From Candidatus Jettenia sp. AMX2 (GTDB lineage: Bacteria; Planctomycetota; Brocadiia; Brocadiales; Brocadiaceae), in assembly GCA_030583665.1 (NCBI GenBank), contig CP129469.1, forward strand, positions 124,001 to 188,000: DNA of 64,000 bases, given 5' to 3'. This document shows positions 8,223 through 17,586 of the stretch, in pieces. The notes beneath the pieces were generated by a model that saw only the letters and a list, made by a program, of their open reading frames with translations, made no database searches and was not told where the DNA came from. Positions within the stretch are counted from its first letter, which is position 1. Each line of letters opens with the position of its first letter. Both the position numbers and the translations under genes were made by a program.

Positions 8223-10632
8223 CTGGATACTTACCTATGAAGGCTTTGATCCAAAGACAGAGAATTTACGGGAAGCCCTTTGCACGCTGGGAAATGGATA
8301 TTTTGCTACCAGGGGAGCGGCGCCTGAAGCGGAGGCTGATGATATACATTATCCCGGTACCTATCTGGCCGGCGGATACAACCGTCTGAAAACAGAGATC
8401 GCAGGCCGTATTGTCGAAAACGAAGACCTTGTAAATATGCCAAACTGGCTCATTCTTAAGTTCAGGCCGGGAGACGGTGACTGGTTTAATCTGATGTCAG
8501 TTGAGATACTTTCATACAAACAGGAAGTCGATCTGAAGCAGGGTATTCTTACAAGGACCGTCAGATTCAGGGATAAGCAAAAAAGGGAAACTACAGTTGC
8601 CAGCCGGCGGATAGTGCATATGGGAAATATGCATTTGGCTGCACAGACGGCTACCATTATACCTGAAAACTGGTCCGGGCCACTAGAGATTTGTTCGGCA
8701 CTGGACGGGACCGTTATCAATACCGGCGTTGAACGCTATGAACAGCTCAACAACAAGCATCTTGAACCACTAAAGACCGGTACTGTTGATAAAGAAGGCA
8801 TATACCTGCTGGTGCAGACGAATCAGTCAAATATCCGCGTGGCAGAGGCTGCCAGAACCCGCATATACAGAGATAATAAAGAAATAGATGCAGTAAGGAA
8901 GGTTATTGAAGAACCCGGATATATTGCACAAAATATCATTGTGACAGATGCAATACAAGGTGAACCGGTAAGGATTGAAAAGATCGTTTCCTTTTATACC
9001 TCGAAGGACTTTGCTATTTCAGAACCCGCGCTTGAGGCTGTTGATGCCATCAGGATTGCACCCAATTTTCAGGAACTCCTGGGCAGCCATATCATGGAAT
9101 GGGATCATTTATGGGACCGGTGCGATATTCAGCTTTCAGATCACGACCGCAGCCAGATGATTCTCAGACTGCACATCTTTCATATCCTCCAGACTGTTTC
9201 AAGAAATTCTGTAGATCTTGATATCGGTGTACCCGCAAGAGGCTGGCATGGTGAGGCATACAGGGGACATATTTTCTGGGATGAGCTTTTTATTTTTCCT
9301 TACCTGAACCTGAGAATGCCTATACTGACCTGCTCCTTGCTCCTTTACCGTTACCGGAGACTGGATAAAGCGCGCTCGGCAGCGAAAGAAGAAGGATTAA
9401 AAGGCGCCTTATACCCATGGCAAAGCGGCAGTAACGGAAGGGAAGAAACACAGAAACTGCATCTTAACCCCAGATCCGGCCACTGGCTTCCTGACAACAC
9501 ACATCTTCAGCGGCATGTCAATGCAGCTATTGCATATAATGTATGGCAGTATTTTGAAATGACAGATGATATGGAATTCATGGCAACTTACGGTGCGGAG
9601 ATTATTCTGGAAATTGCCAGATTTCTTGCAAGTATCACATCATATAACAGGGAGATCGACCGTTACGAAATCTGTGGTGTTATCGGTCCCGATGAGTATC
9701 ATGACAGATATCCGGATGCAGAGAGTCCTGGACTCAATAATAATGCCTATACGAATGTCATGACTGTTTGGGTACTCCGTGCCGCTGTTAAAGCCCTGGA
9801 AGCCCTGCCACTCAAGAGAAGGACAGACCTGCAGGAATCCATCAGGCTGGAAAAACCGGAAATTGAATACTGGCAGGATATCATACATAAGATGCGGGTT
9901 GTTTTTCACGGTGATGGCATCATTAGTCAGTTTGAGGGGTATGACGGCCTGCTGGAGTTTGACTGGGAGGGATATCGTAAAAAATACGGGGACATACACA
10001 GGCTCGATCGCATTCTCGAAGCAGAGGGAGATACTGCAAACCGCTATAAGGTCTCGAAGCAGGCCGATGTACTTATGCTTTTTTATCTTTTTTCGTCAGA
10101 GGAACTGCAGAAACTCTTCTTGGAGATGGGTTACAATTTTGATCCCGGAATCATTCCTAAGAATATTGAGTACTATCTGGAACGGAGTTCAAACGGATCG
10201 ACCCTGAGCAATATTGTCCACTCCTGGGTTCTGACAAGGTCTGACCGCCTTCGTTCCTGGAAACTTTTCAATACGGCGCTGGAAAGCGATATATCTGACA
10301 TTCAGGGAGGGACAACACATGAGGGCATCCATTTGGGAGCAATGGCAGGGACGGTTGATGTCCTTCAGCAATGCTACACGGGTATGGAGTTCAAAAATGA
10401 CGTGGTTTATTTCAATCCGAGGTTACCCGAAGGTCTTGGCAGGCTGACCATAAAAATCAAATACCGGGGAAATTGGTTCGATATAATTACAACATCAGAA
10501 TCGCTGATTATTGCATCAGGCAAATCCCAGCTACAGACAATGAAAATAGGTTTCCGGGACAGGGTTTACGAACTTAAACCAGGCGATACCCTGAAATTTG
10601 ATACTCGTTTACAAAGGGAGGCTTCTTCATAA
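8215..10632 (+). CDS. Glycoside hydrolase family 65 phosphorylase (trehalose/kojibiose type)
   Basis: 805 residues, full length for GH65. The N-terminal beta-sandwich includes LGNGYFATRG. The catalytic barrel shows RGWHGEAYRGHIFWDE and the general-acid motif GPDEYHD (Glu494); KQADVL lies in the phosphate-binding region. These enzymes cleave an alpha-linked glucose disaccharide with inorganic phosphate and invert the anomeric centre, giving beta-glucose-1-phosphate. The partner gene encodes the mutase for that product and a trehalose-phosphate phosphatase domain, so trehalose is the favoured substrate. Maltose, kojibiose or nigerose cannot be excluded from sequence. It is cytoplasmic, with no signal peptide, and translationally coupled to the upstream gene. 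Confidence 0.92.
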   Translation: MSNWILTYEGFDPKTENLREALCTLGNGYFATRGAAPEAEADDIHYPGTYLAGGYNRLKTEIAGRIVENEDLVNMPNWLILKFRPGDGDWFNLMSVEILSYKQEVDLKQGILTRTVRFRDKQKRETTVASRRIVHMGNMHLAAQTATIIPENWSGPLEICSALDGTVINTGVERYEQLNNKHLEPLKTGTVDKEGIYLLVQTNQSNIRVAEAARTRIYRDNKEIDAVRKVIEEPGYIAQNIIVTDAIQGEPVRIEKIVSFYTSKDFAISEPALEAVDAIRIAPNFQELLGSHIMEWDHLWDRCDIQLSDHDRSQMILRLHIFHILQTVSRNSVDLDIGVPARGWHGEAYRGHIFWDELFIFPYLNLRMPILTCSLLLYRYRRLDKARSAAKEEGLKGALYPWQSGSNGREETQKLHLNPRSGHWLPDNTHLQRHVNAAIAYNVWQYFEMTDDMEFMATYGAEIILEIARFLASITSYNREIDRYEICGVIGPDEYHDRYPDAESPGLNNNAYTNVMTVWVLRAAVKALEALPLKRRTDLQESIRLEKPEIEYWQDIIHKMRVVFHGDGIISQFEGYDGLLEFDWEGYRKKYGDIHRLDRILEAEGDTANRYKVSKQADVLMLFYLFSSEELQKLFLEMGYNFDPGIIPKNIEYYLERSSNGSTLSNIVHSWVLTRSDRLRSWKLFNTALESDISDIQGGTTHEGIHLGAMAGTVDVLQQCYTGMEFKNDVVYFNPRLPEGLGRLTIKIKYRGNWFDIITTSESLIIASGKSQLQTMKIGFRDRVYELKPGDTLKFDTRLQREASS

Positions 10633-10694
10633 CAGGTATTTTTCTTATTGATTTTTCATTGGTAAATTTCCTGTAAAAATAAGGTGGTACGGAA

Positions 10695-11180
10695 ATGAGT
10701 GCTATGGACGAGAAGACTTTAGAGAAAATGTTAGAGATAACAGAACGGTTTTTTAGAACAGCAAACGACCCGAATCAGATGCCAATATCCAAAAAGTCAT
10801 TCTGCAAACTTTTGGAATTGCATCCTAAAACCGTAATCTACAAAATAGAAAATGGCGAACCAATAAGCTGGGTAGTAGTCCTTCCGACATCCGATGAATT
10901 GGCTGAAAAATTTCTGAAAGGAGAAATCAATGAGCGGGAATTGCTCGATATGACTCAACCGCAAGAACAATATGAGGCATTGTATCTCTGTGCTGCATTT
11001 ACAGTACCAGAGCACAGAAGGAGGGGGTATGTAATCAGGATGCTGGAAGAGGCGATTGATTCGATTCCTCATACTGCAAACGTAAAATTATTTTCCTGGC
11101 CATACAGCAAAGAGGGTAGATTGGTGGTGGAGAAATTGAGTAAGGTAATGGGGGTAGATATCCTTCTTAAGGAAAATTAA
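10695..11180 (+). CDS. GNAT-like acetyltransferase fold protein
   Basis: 161 residues. The strongest signal is LYLCAAFTVPEHRRRGYVIRMLEEAI (near residues 96-121, quoted here only to mark the beta4-alpha3 region), where RRRGY resembles the acetyl-CoA pyrophosphate loop Q/RxxGxG/A of GNAT enzymes. The rest has no recognised motif. It lies 62 bases after the GH65 gene with its own GGTGG ribosome site. The substrate is unknown and the loop is slightly degenerate, so it might be a non-catalytic member. Confidence 0.6.
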   Translation: MSAMDEKTLEKMLEITERFFRTANDPNQMPISKKSFCKLLELHPKTVIYKIENGEPISWVVVLPTSDELAEKFLKGEINERELLDMTQPQEQYEALYLCAAFTVPEHRRRGYVIRMLEEAIDSIPHTANVKLFSWPYSKEGRLVVEKLSKVMGVDILLKEN

Positions 11181-11309
11181 TTTCCATAAACCAGTTTTGG
11201 GCATGATGATTTTGTCTTTAGCCGGCAGGTATTTTGGCGGTATTCCAGGGAGTCTGCATATATGATGAAATCAAGAATTTACTGCCTGTTGATGAGAATT
11301 ATTTTATTT

Positions 11310-11459
11310 GTAACAATTTAGTTTTTTGAAAAAGTAGGGGCGAAGCATTTGCCGGTTTGGATATAAACGCATTATACCAATCTATTGCAAATGCTTCGCC
11401 CCTACACTGTGCGGTAAACATCGCTATTATTGGCATTTTTCAAAAAACTAAATTGTTAC
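11310..11459. repeat. 150-bp nested palindrome (MITE-like)
   Basis: Two inverted repeats lie one inside the other. The outer arms (11310-11333 and 11436-11459) are 24 bases and perfectly complementary; the inner arms (11334-11352 and 11387-11405) are 19 bases and perfectly complementary, with core AGGGGCGAAGCATTTGC. Related inner arms recur at 35300-35372 and 36848-36918. The size and structure fit a miniature inverted-repeat element with no coding capacity. Confidence 0.85.
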
Positions 11460-11488
11460 TTTTAATTCAATTACCGTGGGGCCGGTCC

Positions 11489-12040
11489 TTAATGGGATGT
11501 TTGAGGAATGTAACTCCTTAGTAGATTTCTGACCTGCCTGTCGATTTCGGAAAATATTTTCCGGATGCCAGTACGGTCTCTTTTCAATGTATGTCCTTTT
11601 ACCCATACAATTTCCGGAGAAAGCTCATCATGGAGCGTAAAAATATTTCTGTAGATATCTGCGTTAACCAAAGTCGTGCCCTTACTTTTACTGCGATAAT
11701 TATCACTTTCGAGCCTTTTTCTGCGCGATAGCAAATCGACTGCTGTACGACAGTCTGTGTAAACTGTTATGAAACCTGTTTCTCTATAGGGCGTATTCCA
11801 GTTATCCAATCTAAGAGATTCGAGTGCCCAGATGAGTGTCTGAAGTTCCAGCCGTGTATTGGTTGTATTCTCCACAATTCGTGTCTTCATCAAATCCGGA
11901 GAATAGAGTTTTCCTACTATCTCGCTGTTTACCAGTATTTCATCGGGACAATAAGGGATACAGAGAAATCCACTTACTCCAAGCCGCCTTTCCGGATCGA
12001 AGCTGGAATCAATAAGAATTGTTACAGGGGGAATAATCAC
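11489..12040 (-). CDS. RNase H-like nuclease domain protein
   Basis: 183 residues. RNase H fold acidic residues appear in order: ILIDSSFDP (first Asp), NTRLELQTLIWALE (Glu), VYTDCRTAV (Asp) and, near the C-terminus, EIDRQVRN (Asp). WVKGHT resembles the basic/His region before the last Asp. It would cleave RNA in RNA-DNA hybrids, though divergence from classic RNase HI means another substrate is possible. The start is a GTG without a clear ribosome site. It is single-gene, convergent with the preceding genes and separated from them by the nested palindrome. Confidence 0.75.
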   Translation of the reverse strand: MIIPPVTILIDSSFDPERRLGVSGFLCIPYCPDEILVNSEIVGKLYSPDLMKTRIVENTTNTRLELQTLIWALESLRLDNWNTPYRETGFITVYTDCRTAVDLLSRRKRLESDNYRSKSKGTTLVNADIYRNIFTLHDELSPEIVWVKGHTLKRDRTGIRKIFSEIDRQVRNLLRSYIPQTSH

Positions 12041-12063
12041 TAAAAATACTTTTTATAAGTTAA

Positions 12064-12154
12064 TTGTATAGGAATTTTAATTATATTTAAGCGGTTTACG
12101 ACATCCCACATAGATCCCCCATTTCTAAAGGGAACTTTGGGGGACTAATTTAAG
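12064..12154. repeat. TTGTATAGGAATTTT dispersed repeat, copy 1
   Basis: About 90 bases beginning ATTGTATAGGAATTTT, then AAGCGGNTTACGACA, and a CCCCC...GGGGACTTTG-type hairpin ending ACTAATTTAA. The same layout appears at 18704-18794, and the first third at 63080-63114. No coding sequence. Confidence 0.8.
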
Positions 12155-12245
12155 CTGCTTCAAAACATGATACGGGTATTTTTAAAAGAAGGCAGAATAG
12201 TCAGTGCTATGGACTGTAGAATCCGCCAGGTACCCACACTGCAGG

Positions 12246-12896
12246 TTACTTTCTTTTTATCTTGTCCTGATAAAGTTCCCGGAATTTCTTTATCTTCGGG
12301 GCAATCACAAAGCGGCAATAAGATTGATTCGTATTCTTCCTATAGTAATCCTGATGATAATCTTCTGCTTTGTAAAATGCCTGAAACGGAGCGATTTCAG
12401 TTATGACAGGCGCATCCCATAATTTTGCTGTTTGAATTTCACAAATTACCTGTTCGGCTATATCCTTCTGCTCCTGGTTGCGGTAGAAAATTACCGAACG
12501 ATACTGTGTGCCGGTATCAGCCCCCTGGCGGTTTGGGGTTGTAGGGTCGTGCATCGTAAAAAAAACCCTTAAAATTTCTTTTAACGGCATGACCTTTGGG
12601 TCAAAGGTGATCTGTACCACCTCGGCATGCCCTGTTGTTCCGCTACAGACCTGCTGGTACGTTGGCTTATCAACATGTCCGCCAGAATAACCCGATTCCA
12701 CCTGTTCTATGCCTTCCAGTTCCTCAAAGATTGTTTCAAGGCACCAGAAGCAGCCTCCGCCCAGTGTTATGACTTCCTTATCTAATGAAGGGGTAACATT
12801 TTGTCTGTTTTGTTGGACTGTAGTGGCAGGACAGGATTGAATGACCGGCAATACCAAACTGCCCAGAAAAAGGCCTAAAAAAACTTGTATAATCAT
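12246..12896 (-). CDS. msrA: Peptide methionine-S-sulfoxide reductase, exported
   Basis: 216 residues. GGGCFWCLE holds the catalytic Cys, followed by SGYSGG, GHAEVVQ and the DTGTQYRS motif, all typical of MsrA, which reduces the S-epimer of methionine sulfoxide in proteins. Ahead of this is a hydrophobic N-terminus (MIIQVFLGLFLGSLVLP) ending near Cys22, so it is probably exported and perhaps a lipoprotein; the -2 residue (Gln) is unusual for a lipobox. A C-terminal YCRFVIAPK could hold a resolving Cys. Export suggests repair of oxidised envelope proteins. It is monocistronic. Confidence 0.93.
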   Translation of the reverse strand: MIIQVFLGLFLGSLVLPVIQSCPATTVQQNRQNVTPSLDKEVITLGGGCFWCLETIFEELEGIEQVESGYSGGHVDKPTYQQVCSGTTGHAEVVQITFDPKVMPLKEILRVFFTMHDPTTPNRQGADTGTQYRSVIFYRNQEQKDIAEQVICEIQTAKLWDAPVITEIAPFQAFYKAEDYHQDYYRKNTNQSYCRFVIAPKIKKFRELYQDKIKRK

Positions 12897-13203
12897 GGCT
12901 GCTTTGGTTGTATTTCCTTTTCAAAGTGTTTGTAAGAAACGCAGGCACATTGTTACAATCTTAGTAATTTTTTACTATGTAGTCAATAAGTAAACGGAAG
13001 TAGTCGTCTTATTTATAATTTTACTTTTTATAAAAGGAGGGATTCATAATTATTTTTATTGACAATACGATATTACCCGGTAAATTGTTTTTATAAAAAG
13101 CTTGCAGAGAAGGGGGTAAGGTCTTGAATCTTATATAAAAAACACACATGACAGGAACGAATATTCATGTACTTAAATGCTTTTATACAGATAAGGGATA
13201 AAT
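12897..13203. other. Intergenic, divergent
   Basis: 307 AT-rich bases between divergent msrA and surE. A TTGACA at 13059-13064 could be a -35 element for surE, but I see no good -10 at the right distance. An AAGGGA ribosome site precedes surE. Confidence 0.4.
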
Positions 13204-13965
13204 ATGCAGATATTACTGACGAACGATGACGGCATCTATGCGCCGGGTATTACCGCCTTAAAGCATAGTATTAAAGATTTGGGTGAGATTACTGTAGTTG
13301 CGCCTGATATTGAACAAAGCGGTGTGGGTCATTCAATAACATTCGGACACCCCTTACGCATTCGTGAAGTGCATTTAAATAATGAGTTTCTTGGTTATGG
13401 GGTAAATGGTTCGCCGGCCGATTGTGTAAAGCTGGCCATTTCTGAGGTGATGAAAAACAGACCCGATTTGGTTATATCGGGGATCAATATGGGTTCCAAC
13501 GTAGGGATTCACATTCTCTATTCAGGAACGGTTGCTGCTGCTGTCGAGGCTGCCATTATAGGATATCCTTCTATTGCAGTCTCGTTTGATATTTCTGCTG
13601 AATATGATGATGTCAAGGATGCATCAATGGTAGCAAAGAATATTATAGAGCGCATTACGAGGCATCCGTTATCGAAGGGATCACTGCTTAACGTAAATAT
13701 CCCTTCGCGTCCATCCCATCAGATTAAAGGAATCAGGGTAACACGGCAATTTTCCCATGATTTTAAGGAAACCTTTGCAAAACGCATAGACCCTGCCGGA
13801 AGGGCCTATTACTGGTTGGTTGGCGCCGACAAATCAACCCATCGTGAAGAAGGAACAGACGTGACTGCTCTCAATGAAGGGTATATTTCAATTACTCCCC
13901 TTAGGTACGATTTAACAGATTACCATCTTTATGAGAAGGTGGAAGGTTGGGATTTGGGTGGGTAA
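13204..13965 (+). CDS. surE: 5'/3'-nucleotidase SurE
   Basis: 253 residues, standard length. The N-terminal LLTNDDGIYAPG supplies the paired Asp metal ligands; VVAPDIEQSGVGHSIT and VNGSPADCVKLA follow, and LVISGINMGSNVG supplies the conserved Asn ligand. SurE hydrolyses nucleoside monophosphates and short polyphosphates in stationary phase. In many bacteria it sits next to pcm, but here pcm is 32 kb away. The next feature is tRNA-Phe. Confidence 0.95.
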   Translation: MQILLTNDDGIYAPGITALKHSIKDLGEITVVAPDIEQSGVGHSITFGHPLRIREVHLNNEFLGYGVNGSPADCVKLAISEVMKNRPDLVISGINMGSNVGIHILYSGTVAAAVEAAIIGYPSIAVSFDISAEYDDVKDASMVAKNIIERITRHPLSKGSLLNVNIPSRPSHQIKGIRVTRQFSHDFKETFAKRIDPAGRAYYWLVGADKSTHREEGTDVTALNEGYISITPLRYDLTDYHLYEKVEGWDLGG

Positions 13966-14094
13966 CCCGTTGGTATCATACAACCATTTTCAGGAAGGTG
14001 AGAATAATAAAAATCTTGACTTAACCCTAACCCATTTCTATAATAACTGAGAATCAGCAATATTTGAGAAGTATTTAGTAGTCGGAAATAAAAA

Positions 14095-14170
14095 GGGCAG
14101 ATAGCTCAGTTGGTAGAGCACAGGACTGAAAATCCTGGTGTCGACGGTTCGATCCCGTCTCTGCCCACCA
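14095..14170 (+). tRNA. tRNA-Phe (GAA), CCA encoded
   Basis: The acceptor stem GGGCAGA pairs with TCTGCCC, followed by an encoded ACCA end. The D arm is GCTCAGTTGGTAGAGC, the anticodon arm is CAGGA-CTGAAAA-TCCTG with anticodon GAA, and the T arm contains GTTCGATCC. All four stems pair. No other tRNA is adjacent. Confidence 0.97.
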
Positions 14171-14366
14171 TTATTATAATACAGTGAATAAATTTTGTGT
14201 AAAGATGCATACGCTGTGTCCGTCAGCTACGGATAAATATCCCGGCACAAGTACTTTCCTGCCTTTTTTGTTACATACCCTGATACATCAAATGTTTTAG
14301 TTTTCTCATTATGCAGTATTTCAGAATAGATATTTTACAGGATATTTTTCTTGTTACATGCTGAGT

Positions 14367-15194
14367 ATGGAAAAAATACAAATTTTCGATAGTAAGTCTT
14401 TGGAAGATTATGCCAGGGTTATCCGGAGGCATATTGTAAGGATGATAGCAGCGGCAGGTTCGGGTCATCCAGGTGGTTCGTTGTCAGCAGTAGATTTACT
14501 TGTTGCGCTTTTTTGCAATAAATTAAGACATGACCCCAGCTCGCCTAAATGGCCGGACAGGGACAGATTTATTTTATCGAAAGGACATGGTTGTCCTGCG
14601 CTTTATGCTGTTCTTGCGGAACAGGGATATTTTAGCGTAGACAAACTTGATAACTTGCGGCAATTCGGCAGTATGCTACAGGGGCATCCCTGTATGAACA
14701 AGACACCGGGAATAGAGATATCCGGTGGATCGCTCGGGCAGGGACTTTCAGTTGGTCTGGGGATTGCCCTTGCTGCACGATTGGACAACAAAGACTACCG
14801 TACTTATGTTATGTTGGGAGATGGTGAGATTGAAGAAGGACAGGTGTGGGAAGCTGCAATGGCTGCAAGCCATTACAAGGCAGATAATCTCTGTGCTATT
14901 ATTGATCAGAATGACTTACAGATCGACGGGTTTATCCACGATGTTATGTCCCCCCATCCGATTCCTGAAAAATGGCGCGGCTTTGGGTGGCATGTGATTA
15001 AAACTGACGGGCATGATTATCTGTCCATTTTACAGGCATATGATGAAGCGGAGACAGTAAAGGGACAGCCGACTGTGATTGTAGCAAAAACAATTAAGGG
15101 GAAGGGTGTGCCTTTTATGGAGAATCAGGCCGACTGGCACGGGAAAGCGCCGACAAAAGAGGAGACGGAATGCGCACTGGCCGGACTATGCTAA
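14367..15194 (+). CDS. Transketolase, N-terminal subunit
   Basis: About 275 residues (an in-frame ATG at 14358 is also possible; neither has a clear ribosome site). It contains the thiamine-diphosphate binding region: SGHPGGSLSAVD, LSKGHGCPALYAVL, GGSLGQGLSVGLG, and the ThDP motif GDGEIEEGQVWEAAMAA...IDQNDLQIDG. This is the split transketolase seen in many archaea and bacteria, where the pyrimidine and C-terminal domains come from the next gene. Together they move two-carbon ketol units in the pentose phosphate pathway. It sits 56 bases before the partner gene. Confidence 0.93.
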   Translation: MEKIQIFDSKSLEDYARVIRRHIVRMIAAAGSGHPGGSLSAVDLLVALFCNKLRHDPSSPKWPDRDRFILSKGHGCPALYAVLAEQGYFSVDKLDNLRQFGSMLQGHPCMNKTPGIEISGGSLGQGLSVGLGIALAARLDNKDYRTYVMLGDGEIEEGQVWEAAMAASHYKADNLCAIIDQNDLQIDGFIHDVMSPHPIPEKWRGFGWHVIKTDGHDYLSILQAYDEAETVKGQPTVIVAKTIKGKGVPFMENQADWHGKAPTKEETECALAGLC

Positions 15195-15250
15195 AGGGAA
15201 GCAACAGGCAGTAACAAACCAAGCAAATAAGAAATGGTGAAAGTATAAAA

Positions 15251-16195
15251 ATGACAGAAATGATAGCTACACGTCAGGCATACGGCGAAGCACTGGTTGA
15301 ATTGGGAGAAAAGAATAAAGATATTGTAGTCCTGGATGCCGATCTTTCAAAATCTACTACCACTGCCAAATTTTGCAAAAAATTTCCTGACCGGTTTTTT
15401 AATATGGGAGTCGCCGAGGCTAATATGATAAACACGGCTGCCGGGCTGGCAACTTGCGGGAAGATAGCCTTCGTAAGCAGCTTCAGTATATTTGCCACAG
15501 GGAGGGCATGGGAACAAATCAGAAATACCGTTTGCTACAGCAGGTTAAACGTAAAAATTGTTGCTACACACAGTGGAGTATCTGTGGGACCCGATGGAGC
15601 ATCCCATCAGTGCGTGGAAGATATTTCCTTAATGCAGGTGATTCCAACCATGACGGTTATCGAACCCTGTGATGCAATTGAGACGGGAAAGGCGATCCAT
15701 GCTGCCGTAGATTTTCAAGGCCCTGTTTATATACGATTGGGCAGGGCGGCTGTACCGGTAATCACAAAAAAGGACGATCCTTTTATTATCGGAAAAGCAA
15801 ATGTTCTGCGTGAAGGTAAGGACGTGGCAATCATTGCCTGCGGGGCGTTGATAGCGAACTCACTTTCTGCAGCCGAAGCATTATCAAAGGAAGGGATTGA
15901 TGCGGCAGTTGTCAATATGCATACCATCAAACCTGCAGATCAGGAAACTATTCTGAGGGTTGCAAGGCAGGTAAATGCCGTGGTAACAGCAGAGCAGCAC
16001 GTGCTGGATGGCGGTTTGGGCAGCACGGTAGCATCTGTATTGTCACGTAATTATCCCGTTCCTGTCGAGATGATCGGTATTCACAACCGTTTTGGACAGT
16101 CCGGTGAACCTGATACCCTCTTTAAAGAGTACCACCTGTTGCCTGAAGATATTATATCGGCTGCGAAAAGGGTTATAGGACGTAAGAAAAGATGA
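15251..16195 (+). CDS. Transketolase, C-terminal subunit
   Basis: 314 residues. It carries the PYR domain (MGVAEANMINTAAGLA with the conserved Glu, then FATGRAWEQIRN and THSGVSVGPDGASHQ) and the C-terminal transketolase domain (EQHVLDGGLGSTVA, GEPDTLFKEY). It completes the active site formed with the upstream subunit. A GGTGAAAG ribosome site is present. The stop codon overlaps the next start (ATGA), so it is translationally coupled to the CtpA-type protease gene. Confidence 0.93.
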   Translation: MTEMIATRQAYGEALVELGEKNKDIVVLDADLSKSTTTAKFCKKFPDRFFNMGVAEANMINTAAGLATCGKIAFVSSFSIFATGRAWEQIRNTVCYSRLNVKIVATHSGVSVGPDGASHQCVEDISLMQVIPTMTVIEPCDAIETGKAIHAAVDFQGPVYIRLGRAAVPVITKKDDPFIIGKANVLREGKDVAIIACGALIANSLSAAEALSKEGIDAAVVNMHTIKPADQETILRVARQVNAVVTAEQHVLDGGLGSTVASVLSRNYPVPVEMIGIHNRFGQSGEPDTLFKEYHLLPEDIISAAKRVIGRKKR

Positions 16196-17520
16196 AAAAC
16201 AACTTGTACCTCTTTTTATTAATCGTAGCACTTTTCTTAGGGAAACCGGCCATATACGCGCAAGATAGCCCTTTTCTTATCAATCCACCGCGCGAGGTTA
16301 AAGAAAACATCCATGAGACGAGGAGCATCTATGAGGAGTTTGAGGAGTTTGTCAGGATTGTAAAGGAACTGCAGGAAAAGTATGTCGAGGAAATAAGCAT
16401 TAATACCATTCTTACCAATGCATACCGGGGCATGCTTTCCGGTCTTGATCCCTATAGCCAGTATTTTACCCCCGAAGAATTAAATGACTTGAAAATAGAG
16501 ACGGAAGGTGAATTTGTGGGACTGGGAATCGAGGTAATTGTAAAGGATGGGTTGCTGACTGTAATCACACCGCTTATTGATTCACCTGCCTTCAAAGCCG
16601 GGATATTGGTCGGTGACCGTATTATCAAGATAGACGGCGAATTCACGGAAAATATGAGTACCCGTGAAGTGGTAAAGAAGCTCCGGGGAGAGCTGGGAAC
16701 CGAGGTTACGCTGACCATTGTTCACGAGGGGGAGTCGATTCCTGTAGATGTTACCATAGAACGCGCGATAATACAGGTCAGGAGCATTCATGGTGTCAGA
16801 ATAGTGGATGACGAATATAAGATTGGGTACCTTGCTGTAACCAATTTTCAGGAAAATACGATAAAAGATATGGATGCCGCTATCCGGGAATTGTTGCAAA
16901 AAGGGATGAAGGGTTTGGTTCTGGATTTGAGATTTAATCCCGGCGGATTATTGAATATTGCCGTTGAAATGGCTGACAGATTTCTGGCAAAGGGGGTAAT
17001 CGTTTCTACGAAGGGGAGAGACAAAACACAGAATTACACATATTATGCGCAGAGGCAGGGGACGTATCCGGATTTTCCTGTGGTTGTTCTGGTAAATAAT
17101 GGAAGCGCAAGCGCCTCTGAGATTGTTGCCGGTGCAATTAAGGATCATAAAAGAGGTTTGCTTATCGGAATAAAGACGTTTGGCAAGGGGTCTGTACAAA
17201 GCCTGATTCCTATCAATGACGGAAGGGCTGCCCTGAAGTTGACAACTGCAGAATATTATACACCATCAGGTATTTCCATTCATGAAAAAGGAATTGAGCC
17301 GCATATAAAGGTTCCGCTCAACCTTGCGGAAACAAAAGCTCTGCATGAGCATTTAATTATGCTAGATACAAAAATGAATGACGGGAAAGAAAACATAACG
17401 GCATCAGCAGAAACCAGTGGGAAATACGAAAAATCACTGTATATTGATATTCAGCTTGTAAGAGCTGTTGATGTCCTGAAGGGCATAGAAGTTTATGAAA
17501 ATTACCGGCTTGTTCCTTAA
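16192..17520 (+). CDS. ctpA: S41 C-terminal processing peptidase
   Basis: 442 residues. The signal peptide spans about residues 1-23 (hydrophobic, ending IYA-Q). Residues about 95-180 form a PDZ domain (GLGIEVIVKDG, DSPAFKAGILVGDRI). The S41 catalytic core contains FNPGG, NNGSASASE with the nucleophilic Ser (near 305-309), and KTFGKGSVQ with the general-base Lys332. Such proteases trim C-termini of envelope proteins. The start overlaps the transketolase stop by 4 bases, an odd functional pairing. A clear terminator (17560-17584) follows. Confidence 0.94.
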   Translation: MKNNLYLFLLIVALFLGKPAIYAQDSPFLINPPREVKENIHETRSIYEEFEEFVRIVKELQEKYVEEISINTILTNAYRGMLSGLDPYSQYFTPEELNDLKIETEGEFVGLGIEVIVKDGLLTVITPLIDSPAFKAGILVGDRIIKIDGEFTENMSTREVVKKLRGELGTEVTLTIVHEGESIPVDVTIERAIIQVRSIHGVRIVDDEYKIGYLAVTNFQENTIKDMDAAIRELLQKGMKGLVLDLRFNPGGLLNIAVEMADRFLAKGVIVSTKGRDKTQNYTYYAQRQGTYPDFPVVVLVNNGSASASEIVAGAIKDHKRGLLIGIKTFGKGSVQSLIPINDGRAALKLTTAEYYTPSGISIHEKGIEPHIKVPLNLAETKALHEHLIMLDTKMNDGKENITASAETSGKYEKSLYIDIQLVRAVDVLKGIEVYENYRLVP

Positions 17521-17559
17521 CAGAAGGTGTACAATCCCTGACACACGTATTTTTCATCA

Positions 17560-17584
17560 GGCAGGAAATATTCCTGCCTTTTTT
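17560..17584 (+). terminator. Intrinsic terminator after ctpA
   Basis: Perfect 8-bp stem GGCAGGAA/TTCCTGCC with a 3-base loop, followed directly by six T. It ends two bases before the tsaD ATG, so it separates the transketolase-ctpA transcript from tsaD, or attenuates read-through. Confidence 0.88.
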
Positions 17585-17586
17585 CT

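Noticed and set aside
14358-16195. DXP synthase (Dxs) split into two genes
   Set aside because: The motifs and sizes fit the split transketolase; the Dxs-specific N-terminal features are absent.
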